In this document: one piece after another, positions 28,817 through 40,000 of the stretch
Layout: each line of letters starts with the position of its first letter
Position numbering within the stretch: position 1 is the stretch's first letter
Origin: Candidatus Heimdallarchaeota archaeon
Lineage (GTDB): Archaea > Asgardarchaeota > Heimdallarchaeia > JABLTI01
Assembly (NCBI GenBank): GCA_030614005.1
Contig: JAUWKS010000006.1
Location: forward strand, 26,213-90,212
DNA: 64,000 nucleotides
Reading direction: 5' to 3'
Position numbers and translations under genes: made by a program
Notes under the pieces: generated by a model
The model's database searches: none
Seen by the model: only the letters and a program-made list of their open reading frames with translations
What the model was told of the DNA's origin: nothing

Positions 28817-30067
28817 ATGACGAAATTTAAGCCTTCAATTCATAGTTCAAAACTGGAAATTACTGGTTCACAATCTAATCTCTTAGAAGGAAAAAGAATA
28901 GTTATTGGATTAACTGGAAGTGTTGCTGTCGTAGAAACGGTTCATCTTGCTAGGCTACTAATGAGAAATGGCGCAGAAGTTTTTACAACAATGACCAAAG
29001 CAGCTATCGAGCTTGTTCATCCGAATTTAATTGAATGGGCAACTGGAAATCCTGTGATAACTGAATTAACAGGTCAAATTGAACATGTTCATCTTTGTGG
29101 GGAGCATCCCGACAAAGCTGATTTACTGCTAATTGCCCCTTCAACTGCGAACACAATTGGTAAAATTGCTGGTGGCATAGATGATACTGTAGTAACAACT
29201 TTCGCTACTACTGCTTTTGGTACTGGAATACCACTCGCGATTGTACCTGCTATGCATTCAACTATGTATGATAACCCAATTGTTATTGATAATATTAAAA
29301 AACTAAAGAAACTTGGAGTTACTTTTATTGGTCCAAGAATAGAAGAGGGTAAAGCAAAGATTGCTACAAATGAAGAGATCCTTCAGAATATAATTACTAT
29401 TTTAACTAAAAAAAAAGATTACAAGGGTAAAAGAATAGTCGTTACTGCTGGTCCAACTCGTGCCTGGATAGATGACATACGATTTATTACTAATCCTAGT
29501 AGCGGCAGAATGGGAATAGAAATTGCTCTGGAAGCAGCAAGTAGAGGTGCAGAAGTAACACTTCTTCTAGGTCCAACATCTCTAATAGTTTCTAACAAGA
29601 ACATCAACATTATTTCTATTGAAACTGTAGATGACCTAGTGTCAGAAATTAAAAAAATGAAAGAAATAGATGCCTTCATTTCTGCAGCAGCAATTGGTGA
29701 TTATCAAGTTGAGAAAGAAGGTGGAAAAATTCCATCGCTAAAAAATGACCTAAATCTGAAGCTTTCTCCTTCACAAAAAATAATTGACCTAGTTCGTAAG
29801 AAATACCCAAAAATCAAGATTGTAGGTTTCAAAGCAGAAGTAGATATCTCTGAAAAAGAATTAATTTCTCGTGCAGTAAAAAGTATGAAGAAAAACAATC
29901 TAGATTTAGTGGTTGCTAATTTAGTCAATAAACCTCAGCAAGGTTTTGGAACAGCGACAAATGCTGTAGCAATAATAAAGAAAGATTCAAGTTTTGAGAA
30001 TATAGCTTTGACTTCAAAGAGATTAATTGCTAAGTATATACTAGATAAAATGCAGTCTCAAAAATGA
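28817..30067 (+). CDS. coaBC: Phosphopantothenoylcysteine decarboxylase/phosphopantothenate--cysteine ligase
   Basis: GKRIVIGLTGSVAVVETVHLARLLMRNGAEV; LLIAPSTANTIGKIAGGIDDTVVTT; AGPTRAWIDDIRFITNPSSGRMGIEIALEAASRGAEVTLLLGP. Confidence 0.95.
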   Translation: MTKFKPSIHSSKLEITGSQSNLLEGKRIVIGLTGSVAVVETVHLARLLMRNGAEVFTTMTKAAIELVHPNLIEWATGNPVITELTGQIEHVHLCGEHPDKADLLLIAPSTANTIGKIAGGIDDTVVTTFATTAFGTGIPLAIVPAMHSTMYDNPIVIDNIKKLKKLGVTFIGPRIEEGKAKIATNEEILQNIITILTKKKDYKGKRIVVTAGPTRAWIDDIRFITNPSSGRMGIEIALEAASRGAEVTLLLGPTSLIVSNKNINIISIETVDDLVSEIKKMKEIDAFISAAAIGDYQVEKEGGKIPSLKNDLNLKLSPSQKIIDLVRKKYPKIKIVGFKAEVDISEKELISRAVKSMKKNNLDLVVANLVNKPQQGFGTATNAVAIIKKDSSFENIALTSKRLIAKYILDKMQSQK

Positions 30068-30095
30068 AGCTAATATGAAGTAAATTGGTGTTCTG

Positions 30096-31439
30096 ATGGA
30101 TAACGAAACTAAGTCTTTCATTCGTTTTTTCTTTGCTTGTAAAAAACGATTTAAGAAAATGACTCTTGAAGATTTAGAGAAGTACCAATTGAAAAAAGCC
30201 CAAGCATTGGTAAAGTATGTGACAGAAAAGTCACCATTTTTTCAAGCACATTATAACAATCAAGATCTTCTTGATGTGTGGAATTTACTAACTGTAAATA
30301 AGAAGATCATGATGGATAATTTTACAGAGTATACAACTTTAGGTTTCCAGAAAGAAGAGTTACTTGATTTTTGCCTTAGAATAGAAAAAGAGCAAAATTT
30401 CACAGAACGCTTTCATGGTTATAATGTAGCAATGTCTTCAGGAACAAGTGGTAGCAAAGGGATAGTAATAACTAGTCCTGAAGAAGAAAAATATCTTCAA
30501 GCAGCCTTATTTTCTCGCTTCGTGTTTCCAAGAGTACTTCGTATTAAGTGGGCTTTTATCCTTCGAATTACTACTCCTGCATTCCAAGTAAGCAAATTTG
30601 GTCAGCAGTTAACTCATTTTAATTTACAATTATCTATAGAAGATTTAAGAGAAAAATTGCGGTTATTTCAACCAAACATTCTTTCAGCTCCACCTTCTAT
30701 GCTTAGTATTATTGCGAAGGAAGTACAAAATGGTCGATTGGATATAAAACCAAAAAGAATTATTTCCTATGCTGAAGTGTTATACCCAGAAGTTAAAACT
30801 GAAATAGAGGAAACATTTGATACTCTTGTTCATCAGATCTACCAAGGAAGCGAAGGATCAATTGCTATGACTTGCAAATGTGGTAATTTGCATATTAATG
30901 AGGATTTAATGAAAGTTCAGTTATTTGATAATGAAGGGAATCAGACAGAACCTGGAAAACCGTGTCATAAGATGATAGTAACTGATTTGAATAAAATTTC
31001 GCAACCAATAATAAGATACGAACTGAATGATATCATTACAATTTCACCCGAGAAATGTTCATGTGGATCGAATTTCAGAGTGATAGAGCAAGTTATGGGA
31101 AGAGCCGATGACTTGTTCTGGGGGCAAAGAGAAAACACGAATGATCTTCAATTCATCTTTCCTGATTATATTCGTAGAGCAATAATTAGTAGTTCAGAAG
31201 AAATAAGTGAGTATCAAGCGATTCAAAAAAGCTTGTCTCGAGTAATAATTAGAATACAGTTAAAAGAATCACCAGAAAATCTTGAAGCGCTACAACAAAA
31301 GATTTCGGATGCAGTCCGAGATGTTTTTTCAAGATATCACTGCACTCAACCATCCGTATCTGTGGTTTTAGAGAAAGCCAAAAGACATCCTAAATCACTA
31401 AAGCTTGTACGAATTAAGCGAGATTTTGATATTAACTAA
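30096..31439 (+). CDS. PaaK/F390-synthetase-like adenylate-forming protein
   Basis: MSSGTSGSKGIVITSPEE; LSAPPSMLSIIAKEV; IYQGSEGSIAMTCKCGNLHINEDL; PIIRYELNDIITISPEKCSCG. Confidence 0.75.
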   Translation: MDNETKSFIRFFFACKKRFKKMTLEDLEKYQLKKAQALVKYVTEKSPFFQAHYNNQDLLDVWNLLTVNKKIMMDNFTEYTTLGFQKEELLDFCLRIEKEQNFTERFHGYNVAMSSGTSGSKGIVITSPEEEKYLQAALFSRFVFPRVLRIKWAFILRITTPAFQVSKFGQQLTHFNLQLSIEDLREKLRLFQPNILSAPPSMLSIIAKEVQNGRLDIKPKRIISYAEVLYPEVKTEIEETFDTLVHQIYQGSEGSIAMTCKCGNLHINEDLMKVQLFDNEGNQTEPGKPCHKMIVTDLNKISQPIIRYELNDIITISPEKCSCGSNFRVIEQVMGRADDLFWGQRENTNDLQFIFPDYIRRAIISSSEEISEYQAIQKSLSRVIIRIQLKESPENLEALQQKISDAVRDVFSRYHCTQPSVSVVLEKAKRHPKSLKLVRIKRDFDIN

Positions 31440-31549
31440 TTTTCTAATTTAAAGGCGAAAATTTGCGACATAATTATAAATAATTAAATTATTCAAAGTA
31501 AAAGAGTATCTATCTATCTATTACTATTAATTTGGAGCAGTTTAGTTAA

Positions 31550-32536
31550 ATGGCAGATAATGTCCCTTACCTCATTATTAATCCCAATGCCCAAGATAAA
31601 CGATTGAGCAAAAAAATAGATGAAATTCTCAAATCTGCAAAGAAAGCCTTTGGTGAGTTTCAGTATGAATTAACAACAAAAATTGGCGATGGTATACCAA
31701 TTGCGAAGAAAGCGATTTCTGAAGGTTACAATACACTTGTTTCTGTGGGTGGCGATGGCACTTTAAATGAACTAATAAATGTTGCAGCAAAAACAGATGT
31801 TAAGGTTGGCATGATTCATGGTGGAAGTGCTTGTGATTCACTTAAAACACATGGAATACCAAAAAACTTTGATAGAGCATTTGAGATTGTCGCAGAAGGA
31901 TATCATGAACGCTTTCCTGTTGGCCATCTGAAAGGAGATACTGAACGTTATTTCATAGAGATGGTAAATGGAGGATTTATAGGAGATACTGCCAATGCAC
32001 TTGCTGGTCGTTATGAATGGGCTAGTGGAGAAATTGCTTACGGATACGTTGCAATTAAAGTGATTATGGGGTTTAAACCTATACCAACCAAAATTACTGT
32101 TGATAATAAAATCATAAGAGAAACAAATCTTTCAACATTTGCAGTTTCATTAACTGATTGCATCAGTGGTTTTGAATTTATTCCTGGAAATCATCCGAGA
32201 CTTGATGATTTTGGAATTATATTCTCTCATAAAAAAGGATTGAAACTTATTAAACTGTTGTTGAAAGCGGTAAGTGGAAATCATTTAAAAAATACTGATG
32301 ATTTTGAGATTCTTCGAGGAAAACATGTTATCATTGAAAGTGAAATTCCACACACTTGGGAAAGTGAAGGGGAAATCCCATCAAGAAATGCTACTCGTAT
32401 TGAAGTTACCCACATCCCTGATGCTGTTAACCTCATTATTCCAGAAGGGTGGAAATATGGCAAAACTTCAAAAGAAAGAAATAAAGCTAAAAAACGTGTA
32501 TTGAAGCATCAACAACCATTTCCAGAGGATGATTAA
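31550..32536 (+). CDS. Diacylglycerol kinase/sphingosine kinase-like lipid kinase (YegS/DagK family)
   Basis: YLIINPNAQDKRLSKKIDEIL; YNTLVSVGGDGTLNELINV; MIHGGSACDSLKTHGIP. Confidence 0.88.
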   Translation: MADNVPYLIINPNAQDKRLSKKIDEILKSAKKAFGEFQYELTTKIGDGIPIAKKAISEGYNTLVSVGGDGTLNELINVAAKTDVKVGMIHGGSACDSLKTHGIPKNFDRAFEIVAEGYHERFPVGHLKGDTERYFIEMVNGGFIGDTANALAGRYEWASGEIAYGYVAIKVIMGFKPIPTKITVDNKIIRETNLSTFAVSLTDCISGFEFIPGNHPRLDDFGIIFSHKKGLKLIKLLLKAVSGNHLKNTDDFEILRGKHVIIESEIPHTWESEGEIPSRNATRIEVTHIPDAVNLIIPEGWKYGKTSKERNKAKKRVLKHQQPFPEDD

Positions 32537-32537
32537 A

Positions 32538-34238
32538 TTAGGTTAATTTTGAGGAAGTTTTCACTCTTCCTCCCATTATTTCTATTAAGAAAAATGACAA
32601 ATAAGACATAACGAGTAATATTGCTCCAACAGCACTTGCTTGACCAAATTGTCTTCCATCTCTTAGTTTGTATAATGCAACTGTTAAGGTAGCTATTGAA
32701 TTATCTGATCTATAGAAGAAATTTGCAATGGTAAATTCTCCTATACTCAATCCGACTGCAAAAGCTAATCCTGCAACAAGTGCTGGAATTAGCAAAGGAG
32801 CATAGATTTTTCTAAATTTGAACCACCAGTTTGCTCCTAGTGTTTTGGCTGATTCTTCCATTTCAGGATCAATAGCATTTAATCCATTCATTAATGCTCT
32901 AGTGACAAATGGATATCCAAGAAGACCGTGACTAATTATAATAAATAACCACGGATAATTAATATAAAACTGTGAATCACCGACAATTCGATAAATACCC
33001 AGAGAAATGGTCATTGCTGATACTGCAAGTGGAAGATAGCTAATCATTTCGTAAGTAACCGATTTTTTCTCTTTTCTATGTTTTCCTAAAACAGCAACAG
33101 TGATAATTGCTAATATTGTTGCAAAACAAGCGCCACCGAAAGCAAAAAGAAAAGTATTCAAAATTGCTTGTGGAATCGAGGTGTTAACATAGTTAATACT
33201 TTCAAGGGAGAATATTCCGGCATAATTTTCAAATGTAAATTGACCTGTATATGACCCAATGAAAGAGTTTACAAGAATGCTGATCATGGGAGCTAATTCT
33301 AATGCCAAACCAGCTAAGAAACAGAAAGCTAGTAACCAACTACTAATTTTGCTAAAGAATTTTTTAAACTCTAATTGTGTTCGTGGGAAAACTGCCGTAG
33401 TAATTGTTTTCTTTTGTTTTGCATTGCGACGCATTAGAAGCAAATAACCAATAACATATGCAACTGTAACAATTAATTGCATAATTGCTAAAGCTGCTGC
33501 AAGATTTGTTTCTCCGGTATAGTAACTCGAGTTAATTTCAACTTCGACACTTCGATAATTACCTGGTGTGCCTAACATTAAGATAATGCCAAAACTCAGA
33601 AAACAAAAATTGAACGTGAGCATTGCTGCAGTTAAAATTGGCTGCAAAAATAATGGCAAATAGACTCTAAAAAAAGAATGGATGGAATTGCTCTTCATTG
33701 TTTTTGCAGCATCAATAAGGTCGCGGTCGAAATTACGGTAATAAGCAACAAAATAATGGATAACTAATGGAATGTTATAGAATGCATGAGCCAAGATAAT
33801 GGAAAGTAGTGGGATGCCAAACAAACCATTTTCAGAAAAGATATTCAAGAAACCCATTCCTACTAACACAGAAGGGAGAACAAATGGAACAGTGAAAATT
33901 GCAAGAAGGACCTTTCTCCCTGTAAATTCATACTTTCCGAAGAAATAGCCTAATGGAATGCCAATCAAAAGTGATGCAATTGTACTAAGTAAAGCTTGAG
34001 AAAGAGTAAATGCAAATAATTTGTAATAATAACCATTTGAGAAGACTTCTCCTAGATATTGTAAGGTAAAACCAGAATCATCTACAAAACCAAAAACTAG
34101 AACGGAAAAAACTGGGAATAGAAGAAATAGTGCAATAAGCAAAACTGGTGTTAGAAAACCTAATACTCTAACAATTTTCTTACCAGAATATTCAATCGCC
34201 ATCCATTTTTCACCTGTTAGTAAAATACTATAACCCAT
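32538..34238 (-). CDS. ABC transporter permease with two fused permease domains (ThiP/FbpB/PotBC class)
   Basis: About 12 TM; two EAA-like loops: DAAKTMKSNSIHSFFRVYLPLFLQP and EESAKTLGANWWFKFRKIYAPLLIPA. Confidence 0.88.
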   Translation of the reverse strand: MGYSILLTGEKWMAIEYSGKKIVRVLGFLTPVLLIALFLLFPVFSVLVFGFVDDSGFTLQYLGEVFSNGYYYKLFAFTLSQALLSTIASLLIGIPLGYFFGKYEFTGRKVLLAIFTVPFVLPSVLVGMGFLNIFSENGLFGIPLLSIILAHAFYNIPLVIHYFVAYYRNFDRDLIDAAKTMKSNSIHSFFRVYLPLFLQPILTAAMLTFNFCFLSFGIILMLGTPGNYRSVEVEINSSYYTGETNLAAALAIMQLIVTVAYVIGYLLLMRRNAKQKKTITTAVFPRTQLEFKKFFSKISSWLLAFCFLAGLALELAPMISILVNSFIGSYTGQFTFENYAGIFSLESINYVNTSIPQAILNTFLFAFGGACFATILAIITVAVLGKHRKEKKSVTYEMISYLPLAVSAMTISLGIYRIVGDSQFYINYPWLFIIISHGLLGYPFVTRALMNGLNAIDPEMEESAKTLGANWWFKFRKIYAPLLIPALVAGLAFAVGLSIGEFTIANFFYRSDNSIATLTVALYKLRDGRQFGQASAVGAILLVMSYLSFFLIEIMGGRVKTSSKLT

Positions 34239-34437
34239 TTATATAAGTCCATTATAAAATAGTTTAGTCATTACAGAAGAATAAAAATTTATTGACTTGT
34301 ATTTACAAGCTAAAAGAGTAATGTGAATTCCAAGCAATTTCAAAGATTTTTGATAGACTTTAATACGAGGAAAATAATCTTTACCAAAAATTTCGAATGA
34401 AATAATAAGTAAAAATTAAAAAAAGAGAGAATAATGT

Positions 34438-35349
34438 TCATTCCAATGGGTGAATGAAAGAATCGAAATCAACAATAGTATCAAAATTTACAATAGCTTT
34501 GCCTGGAATAAAGAGCATTTCAAATTCCTTGTAATCCCCAAGCTCAGGATATAATTCTAGTAAATCAAACAGAATACTTCTAGTAACATTTTCAGAAGAT
34601 CTGGATAACCGTGCTAATGTATTCAAATTTACTGTTTCTCCAAGTTTGAGGTCTTTGAAAATAATTTTAAAAGATAGTACAACATTAGATCGAACAAAGT
34701 GTTCAATTGAATCAAAGCCAAGGAGACGGTACAATACTTTCATTGTATAAGCTCCTTTTCTTTGTATGTATGAATAAGAAGTTTGACCATATGTCTGTGG
34801 AATGTCATATTCATAATAATACGCTTTCTGCAAATTCAGGATTGCGTTAAACAAATAATCATACATTTGTTTCTGTTCTTCAGTAGTTTGGTATTTTTTC
34901 AAATATTTGATATATTCAGAATTACAAATCCCATTATTGAAATCTTCTTCCAACTTAATGCATAATTGATTCATTGTTTTTACTGGTGCAGTTTCAAATA
35001 GAATCAAAAAGGCGTATTCTTTTAGACTACTACGATAGTTAACACTCTTTTGATCAGCAAATAGAATGTCTTGCAAATCTACTAAATCACTTTTTTCTAT
35101 AATTGACATTATTTCACTATATTTCTTCTTGGAAGAATTGTTGATGGCAAGTATAATTAATAGAGGTATCATAGTGCCTATTGTAACTAATCCAATAAAT
35201 ACCGGATAAATTATTAGAAAACCCAAAAAACCCCACAATAGAGATAGTGTTAATATTATTATTCCATAAATAGTTGAAAGGAATGTTATCGCTTGCCTGA
35301 GTGATTTTTGTTTTCTATTCGCTTCACTTTCAAAAAGGGTTGTTTTCAA
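34438..35349 (-). CDS. Membrane protein with C-terminal winged-helix-like region, function unknown
   Basis: Two N-terminal TM segments, then a helical soluble region ending LKLGETVNLNTLARLSRSSENVTRSILFDLLELYPELGDYKEFEMLFIP. Confidence 0.5.
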   Translation of the reverse strand: MKTTLFESEANRKQKSLRQAITFLSTIYGIIILTLSLLWGFLGFLIIYPVFIGLVTIGTMIPLLIILAINNSSKKKYSEIMSIIEKSDLVDLQDILFADQKSVNYRSSLKEYAFLILFETAPVKTMNQLCIKLEEDFNNGICNSEYIKYLKKYQTTEEQKQMYDYLFNAILNLQKAYYYEYDIPQTYGQTSYSYIQRKGAYTMKVLYRLLGFDSIEHFVRSNVVLSFKIIFKDLKLGETVNLNTLARLSRSSENVTRSILFDLLELYPELGDYKEFEMLFIPGKAIVNFDTIVDFDSFIHPLE

Positions 35350-35514
35350 TTTAGCTCTCTCAATGATTAAAAGGATTTTTCTCTTTTTAAATATTTAGAA
35401 TTCTAAATTGTTGTTTTTAATTTATTGAACCGAATAAGAACACTAAAGTTTAAAGAATACAAATGTTAAAATGAGTGGCAAATATTAAGAATTAAGCTCA
35501 AAAAGGTTAGAATT

Positions 35515-36576
35515 ATGCCATCAATTGAAGTAAAAAACATCTCGAAAAAGTTCGAGGATTCAATAGCAATTCAGGATATTAGCTTCAAATTAGAAGAAGG
35601 CAAATTACTCACTTTGTTAGGGCCAAGTGGAAGTGGAAAAACAACTATCCTTCGACTAATTGCTGGGCTAATCGAACTTGATACTGGGGAGATATATTTC
35701 GATAGTATTGATGTAGCGAAAGTACCTACTGAGGAACGAAATATTGGCTTTGTTTTCCAATCCTATGCTCTTTTTCCCCACTTGCCAGTCTCTGAGAACA
35801 TTGCCTTTGGTCTTGAAACAAGGAAATGGGCAAAAGAGGATATAATAATTAAAGTAAAAGAAATGCTAGCTTTAGTTGGACTCACAGGTAAAGGAAGAAG
35901 ATACCCTCGAGAGCTGAGTGGAGGAGAAAAATCCCGAGTAGCACTAGCTCGTGCTTTAGCACCGAACCCCTCTCTCCTTTTATTAGATGAACCACTATCT
36001 GCTTTAGATATGTCACTAAAAGAGAGTCTGAGAAAAACAATAAGAGATATTCAGCAAAAAATTGGTGTTTCAACTATCTATGTAACTCACGATCAAGCCG
36101 AAGCAATGGAAATTTCAGATCAAATTTTAGTTCTTAATCATGGTCAAATTGTTGAGAGTGGGTCACCACAAGAATTGTACTTGACACCGAGGAAGAAATT
36201 CACTGCAGAATTTTTTGGCGTAACAAATATTTTGACTGGAAAAGTGATTACAAAGTATGAACGCTTTTACTTGGACCACCCTTTAGGATGTATTCTCTTG
36301 CCAAAAAATTGCCCTTCAAAAATCGACGAAAAAATAACTATCGCAATTTTCCCACAACATATTATTCTCTCTAACAAAACTCAAAAGTTAGACAATGAAT
36401 TTCCCGCTATCGTTGTTAGTTCTTCTTTTGGAGGGTCCATCGTTTCCGTAACTGTCGAAGTTAAAGGTTTTCCAATAGAAATTCATTTTACAAGTTCTCG
36501 AACAAAAAGTAAATTCACAGAAGGAGAAAAGATTTACCTTTCTATTCCTGAATCTTCAATTCTCTTTCTTGAATAG
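35515..36576 (+). CDS. ABC transporter ATP-binding protein with C-terminal TOBE-like domain (PotA/FbpC/ThiQ class)
   Basis: LLTLLGPSGSGKTTILRLIAGL; NIGFVFQSYALFPHLPVSENIAFGL; LSGGEKSRVALARALAPNPSLLLLDEPLSALD; IYVTHDQAEAM. Confidence 0.93.
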   Translation: MPSIEVKNISKKFEDSIAIQDISFKLEEGKLLTLLGPSGSGKTTILRLIAGLIELDTGEIYFDSIDVAKVPTEERNIGFVFQSYALFPHLPVSENIAFGLETRKWAKEDIIIKVKEMLALVGLTGKGRRYPRELSGGEKSRVALARALAPNPSLLLLDEPLSALDMSLKESLRKTIRDIQQKIGVSTIYVTHDQAEAMEISDQILVLNHGQIVESGSPQELYLTPRKKFTAEFFGVTNILTGKVITKYERFYLDHPLGCILLPKNCPSKIDEKITIAIFPQHIILSNKTQKLDNEFPAIVVSSSFGGSIVSVTVEVKGFPIEIHFTSSRTKSKFTEGEKIYLSIPESSILFLE

Positions 36577-36643
36577 AAATAAAATAAATAAGAAATAGAA
36601 GTAGGTGGATAGAAACCAACCACTTAATAATCAAACATTTAAC

Positions 36644-36931
36644 TTACAATCTAAATAATTGCAAAGCTTCGATTTCACTTACACCTTCTACTTTCTCTAA
36701 AATTGATTCAAGGTGATCTTGTAAACCGTCTTGTTCTTCAAAGTTGATATCAACAACTAGTGCTACCATGCCAAAAGCAATTGGTCTTTCACCGGAAGCA
36801 GTAACTTTCATATCTTCAGGTAATGCTTTAATTATTCTTTCTTTTATTGTTGCTGGTTTTATGCTGACATCTTCTGGTAAAATTTTATATGTGCCTACTA
36901 TTCTGGTACTCTTTTTTGTCATTTCTTTCAT
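36644..36931 (-). CDS. ef1b: Translation elongation factor 1-beta (aEF-1B)
   Basis: VVALVVDINFEEQDGLQDHLESILEKVEGVSEIEALQLFRL: classic aEF1B C-terminus. Confidence 0.93.
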   Translation of the reverse strand: MKEMTKKSTRIVGTYKILPEDVSIKPATIKERIIKALPEDMKVTASGERPIAFGMVALVVDINFEEQDGLQDHLESILEKVEGVSEIEALQLFRL

Positions 36932-37018
36932 CTCGTATTTTTTTTAAGTAAATGATTTTTAATTATCTAAGTTTTTTGGGCTAGTATTTGCTTTTTCTTC
37001 TTTTCGGTTAGGTTGAGA

Positions 37019-40000
37019 TTACTTCTTATTTTCTAGTGGAACAATCGTTAGTGTTATTTTTGTTCCGTCTATATCCCAATCTGATGAAACACCATCTTTC
37101 TTTGAACCTGCTTTGATTACTGTAGACAATGTTTCTGTTTTAATATAATCTACCCACTTATTCATAGCATCAGTAATTTTCTCATCACCTTTGAAGTAAA
37201 GTTCAATATTTTGTGTATATTCAAGGTCTGCTTCTTTTCTCATAGTTTGGATTCGACGAACAATATCTCGGACAAGTCCTTCTTGGATTAGCTTTGCCGT
37301 TAACTTTGTTTTAATGAAAATTTGTCCACCATCAAAAGAAGCATCTGCATATCCTTCTTTACCACTAGAAATTATGTCCAAATATTCTTCACTAACATCA
37401 AATTCTCCATCCTCTGTTTCAAGTTTGAAGGAATGTTTTTCTTTTAATTTAGTAACTGCTTTCTGAGCTTTTTCGCCTGAAAGATTTTTAATTGCATCTC
37501 CGACAACTGGAGCATTTTGCTTAAAAGCAGGTCCCAGTAGTTTGAATTTTGGTTTTAATTGATAATTGACCATTTCCGAAAGCTCTTCTTGGAAGGTAAT
37601 CTTTTTTACATTGAGTTCTTCTTTGATTTCAATTAAAAATTGTTTAGCCATATTTTGATGAGCTTCAGGACAAACAATAATTAACTCTTGTAAAGGTAAC
37701 CTTATTTTTATGTTGGCTTTTCCTCTTGCTGCTCTTCCTGCTTCAACTATAGCAATGGAATAATCCATAGCTTCCTCAAGATGGGGGTTGATTACTTTAG
37801 GATTTTTCTTTGGAAATGCTTCATAATGAACACTCAACATTTCTTTCTTCTTCTTACCTTTCTCCAATCTTCTAACTAGGTTTTGATATAATTCCTCAGC
37901 AACAAATGGGATAAATGGAGCAGTAATCTTTGTTATCGTTACAAGAGTTTCATACAATGTAGCTAGAGCATCTTTTTTATCCTTAGTAATTTCTGTGTTC
38001 CAAAATCTTCTTCGTGATCTTCTGATATACCAATTGCTCAAATCTTCAACAATGAATCTATCAATTGCTGCAGCTGCTTTGTGTGATTGGAATTCATCTA
38101 AGTTTTCACTTACAATAACAATTAAAGAATTCAATTTAGAGATTAACCATTGATCTAAAACTGATCTCTCATCTAATTTACTCTCAATAGTTCTTGGATC
38201 AATACTATCAATATTGATATTTGTTACAAAGAAGGAATAAACGTTCCAGAGAGTGTTGAAAAATCTTCGTTTTGTATCTTCGATAACTTCATTTGAGAAG
38301 CGAGTAGGGTTCCAAACTGGTGAAGAAAAGAAATACCACCTCATTGGATCTGCCCCCAAAGTATCATAAACTGAAGAAGGATTCACAACATTTCCAATAT
38401 GTTTACTCATTTTGATTCCTTTTTTGTCAAGAACATGTCCCATGGTTAAGCAATTAAGATAAGCTGGTTTGTTGAAAACTGCTGTGCTAATTGCTAATAA
38501 AGTATAGAACCATCCCCTGGTTTGATCAATAGCTTCTGTAATAAAATCTATAGGATAATGCTCTTCGAATTTCTCTTTATTCTCGAATGGATAATGCCAT
38601 TGAGCAAATTGAGAAGCACCAGATTCATACCAGCAATCAATAACGAAGGGTTCTCTCTTCATCTTTTTGCTACATTTGGGACAGAACAAGTCAATTTCAT
38701 CTATCCATGGTTGATGTAACTCAAAATCTTCTGGAAGCTCTTTTTTCATATACGATTTTAATTCATCTATTCCACCAATACAAACTGTGTTATCACAAGA
38801 ACACACCCAAATTGGCAAAGGTGACCCCCAGAAACGTTCACGACTGAGAGCCCAATCAACAATATTATCTAAGAAGTCACCGAAACGACCATGTTTCAAA
38901 TGAGCTGGAACCCAGTTGATTTGTTCGTTTGTGGCTAGAATTTGTTCGCGCAATGTACTCATTCTAATTAACCAAGCTTCTCGAGCATAATACATAGTTG
39001 GTGTTTTGCATCTCCAGCAAAAACCACTGGTATGCCTTGCTGTTTTTTCTGTTATTAAACGCTCGTCATCTCTAAGAGCTTTAATGATTTTTTTATCTGC
39101 ATCTTTGATGAACATTCCAGCCCAAGGAGTAATTTCTTCAGTAAAGGTTCCATTAGTTTTGACTGGTTGTAAGAATGGAAGATTTTTTTGTAACGCTAAC
39201 TCATAATCATCAGGACCAAAGGCAGGTGCTGTATGAACAATTCCAGTTCCATCTTCTGTACTAACAAAATCAGCAGTAACTACTCTAAACCCTTTCTTTG
39301 CTTCTTTTGCAGGAAGTTTTGCATATGGGATTAATTGTTCATATCGCATTTCTTCCAAATCTTTTCCTTTCATTTTTTCTAGTACTTTATACTCCTTGTC
39401 AGGAAACACTGCAGCAAGTCTATCTTTTGCGAGAATATACTTTTCATTTCCACGCTGGATTTTGACATAGTTGATATCTTTACCAACAGCGAGACCAACA
39501 TTGGAAATTAGTGTCCACGGAGTTGTTGTCCACGCTAACAAGAAGGTATTTTCTTCTCCTGCTTTAGTAAACTTAACAGTAATTGATGGATCACTTGTCT
39601 CCTTCAACCCTTGTGAATATTCATGACTACTGAGAGTTACTTCACATCTCGGACACGATGGTATTACTTTGTATCCTTTAATCAGGAGGCCTTTATCCCA
39701 TAAATCTTTCAAACTCCACCAAACTGATTCGATATAGTTATCTTCCATAGTTATGTAAGCATTTTCCATATCAATCCAGAAACCAACTCGTTTGGTCATC
39801 TCTTCCCAGTCGTGTACGTATTTCATAACTGATTTTCTACATCTTTGATTGAATTTTTTGATCCCGTAATCAACAATTTCAGTTTTGGAATTTAACCCTA
39901 ATTCTTTCTCAATTTCAATTTCTACTGGTAGTCCATGACAATCCCATCCTCCAATAAGAGGAGAGACAAAATAACCATTCATAGTTTTATAACGTATATA

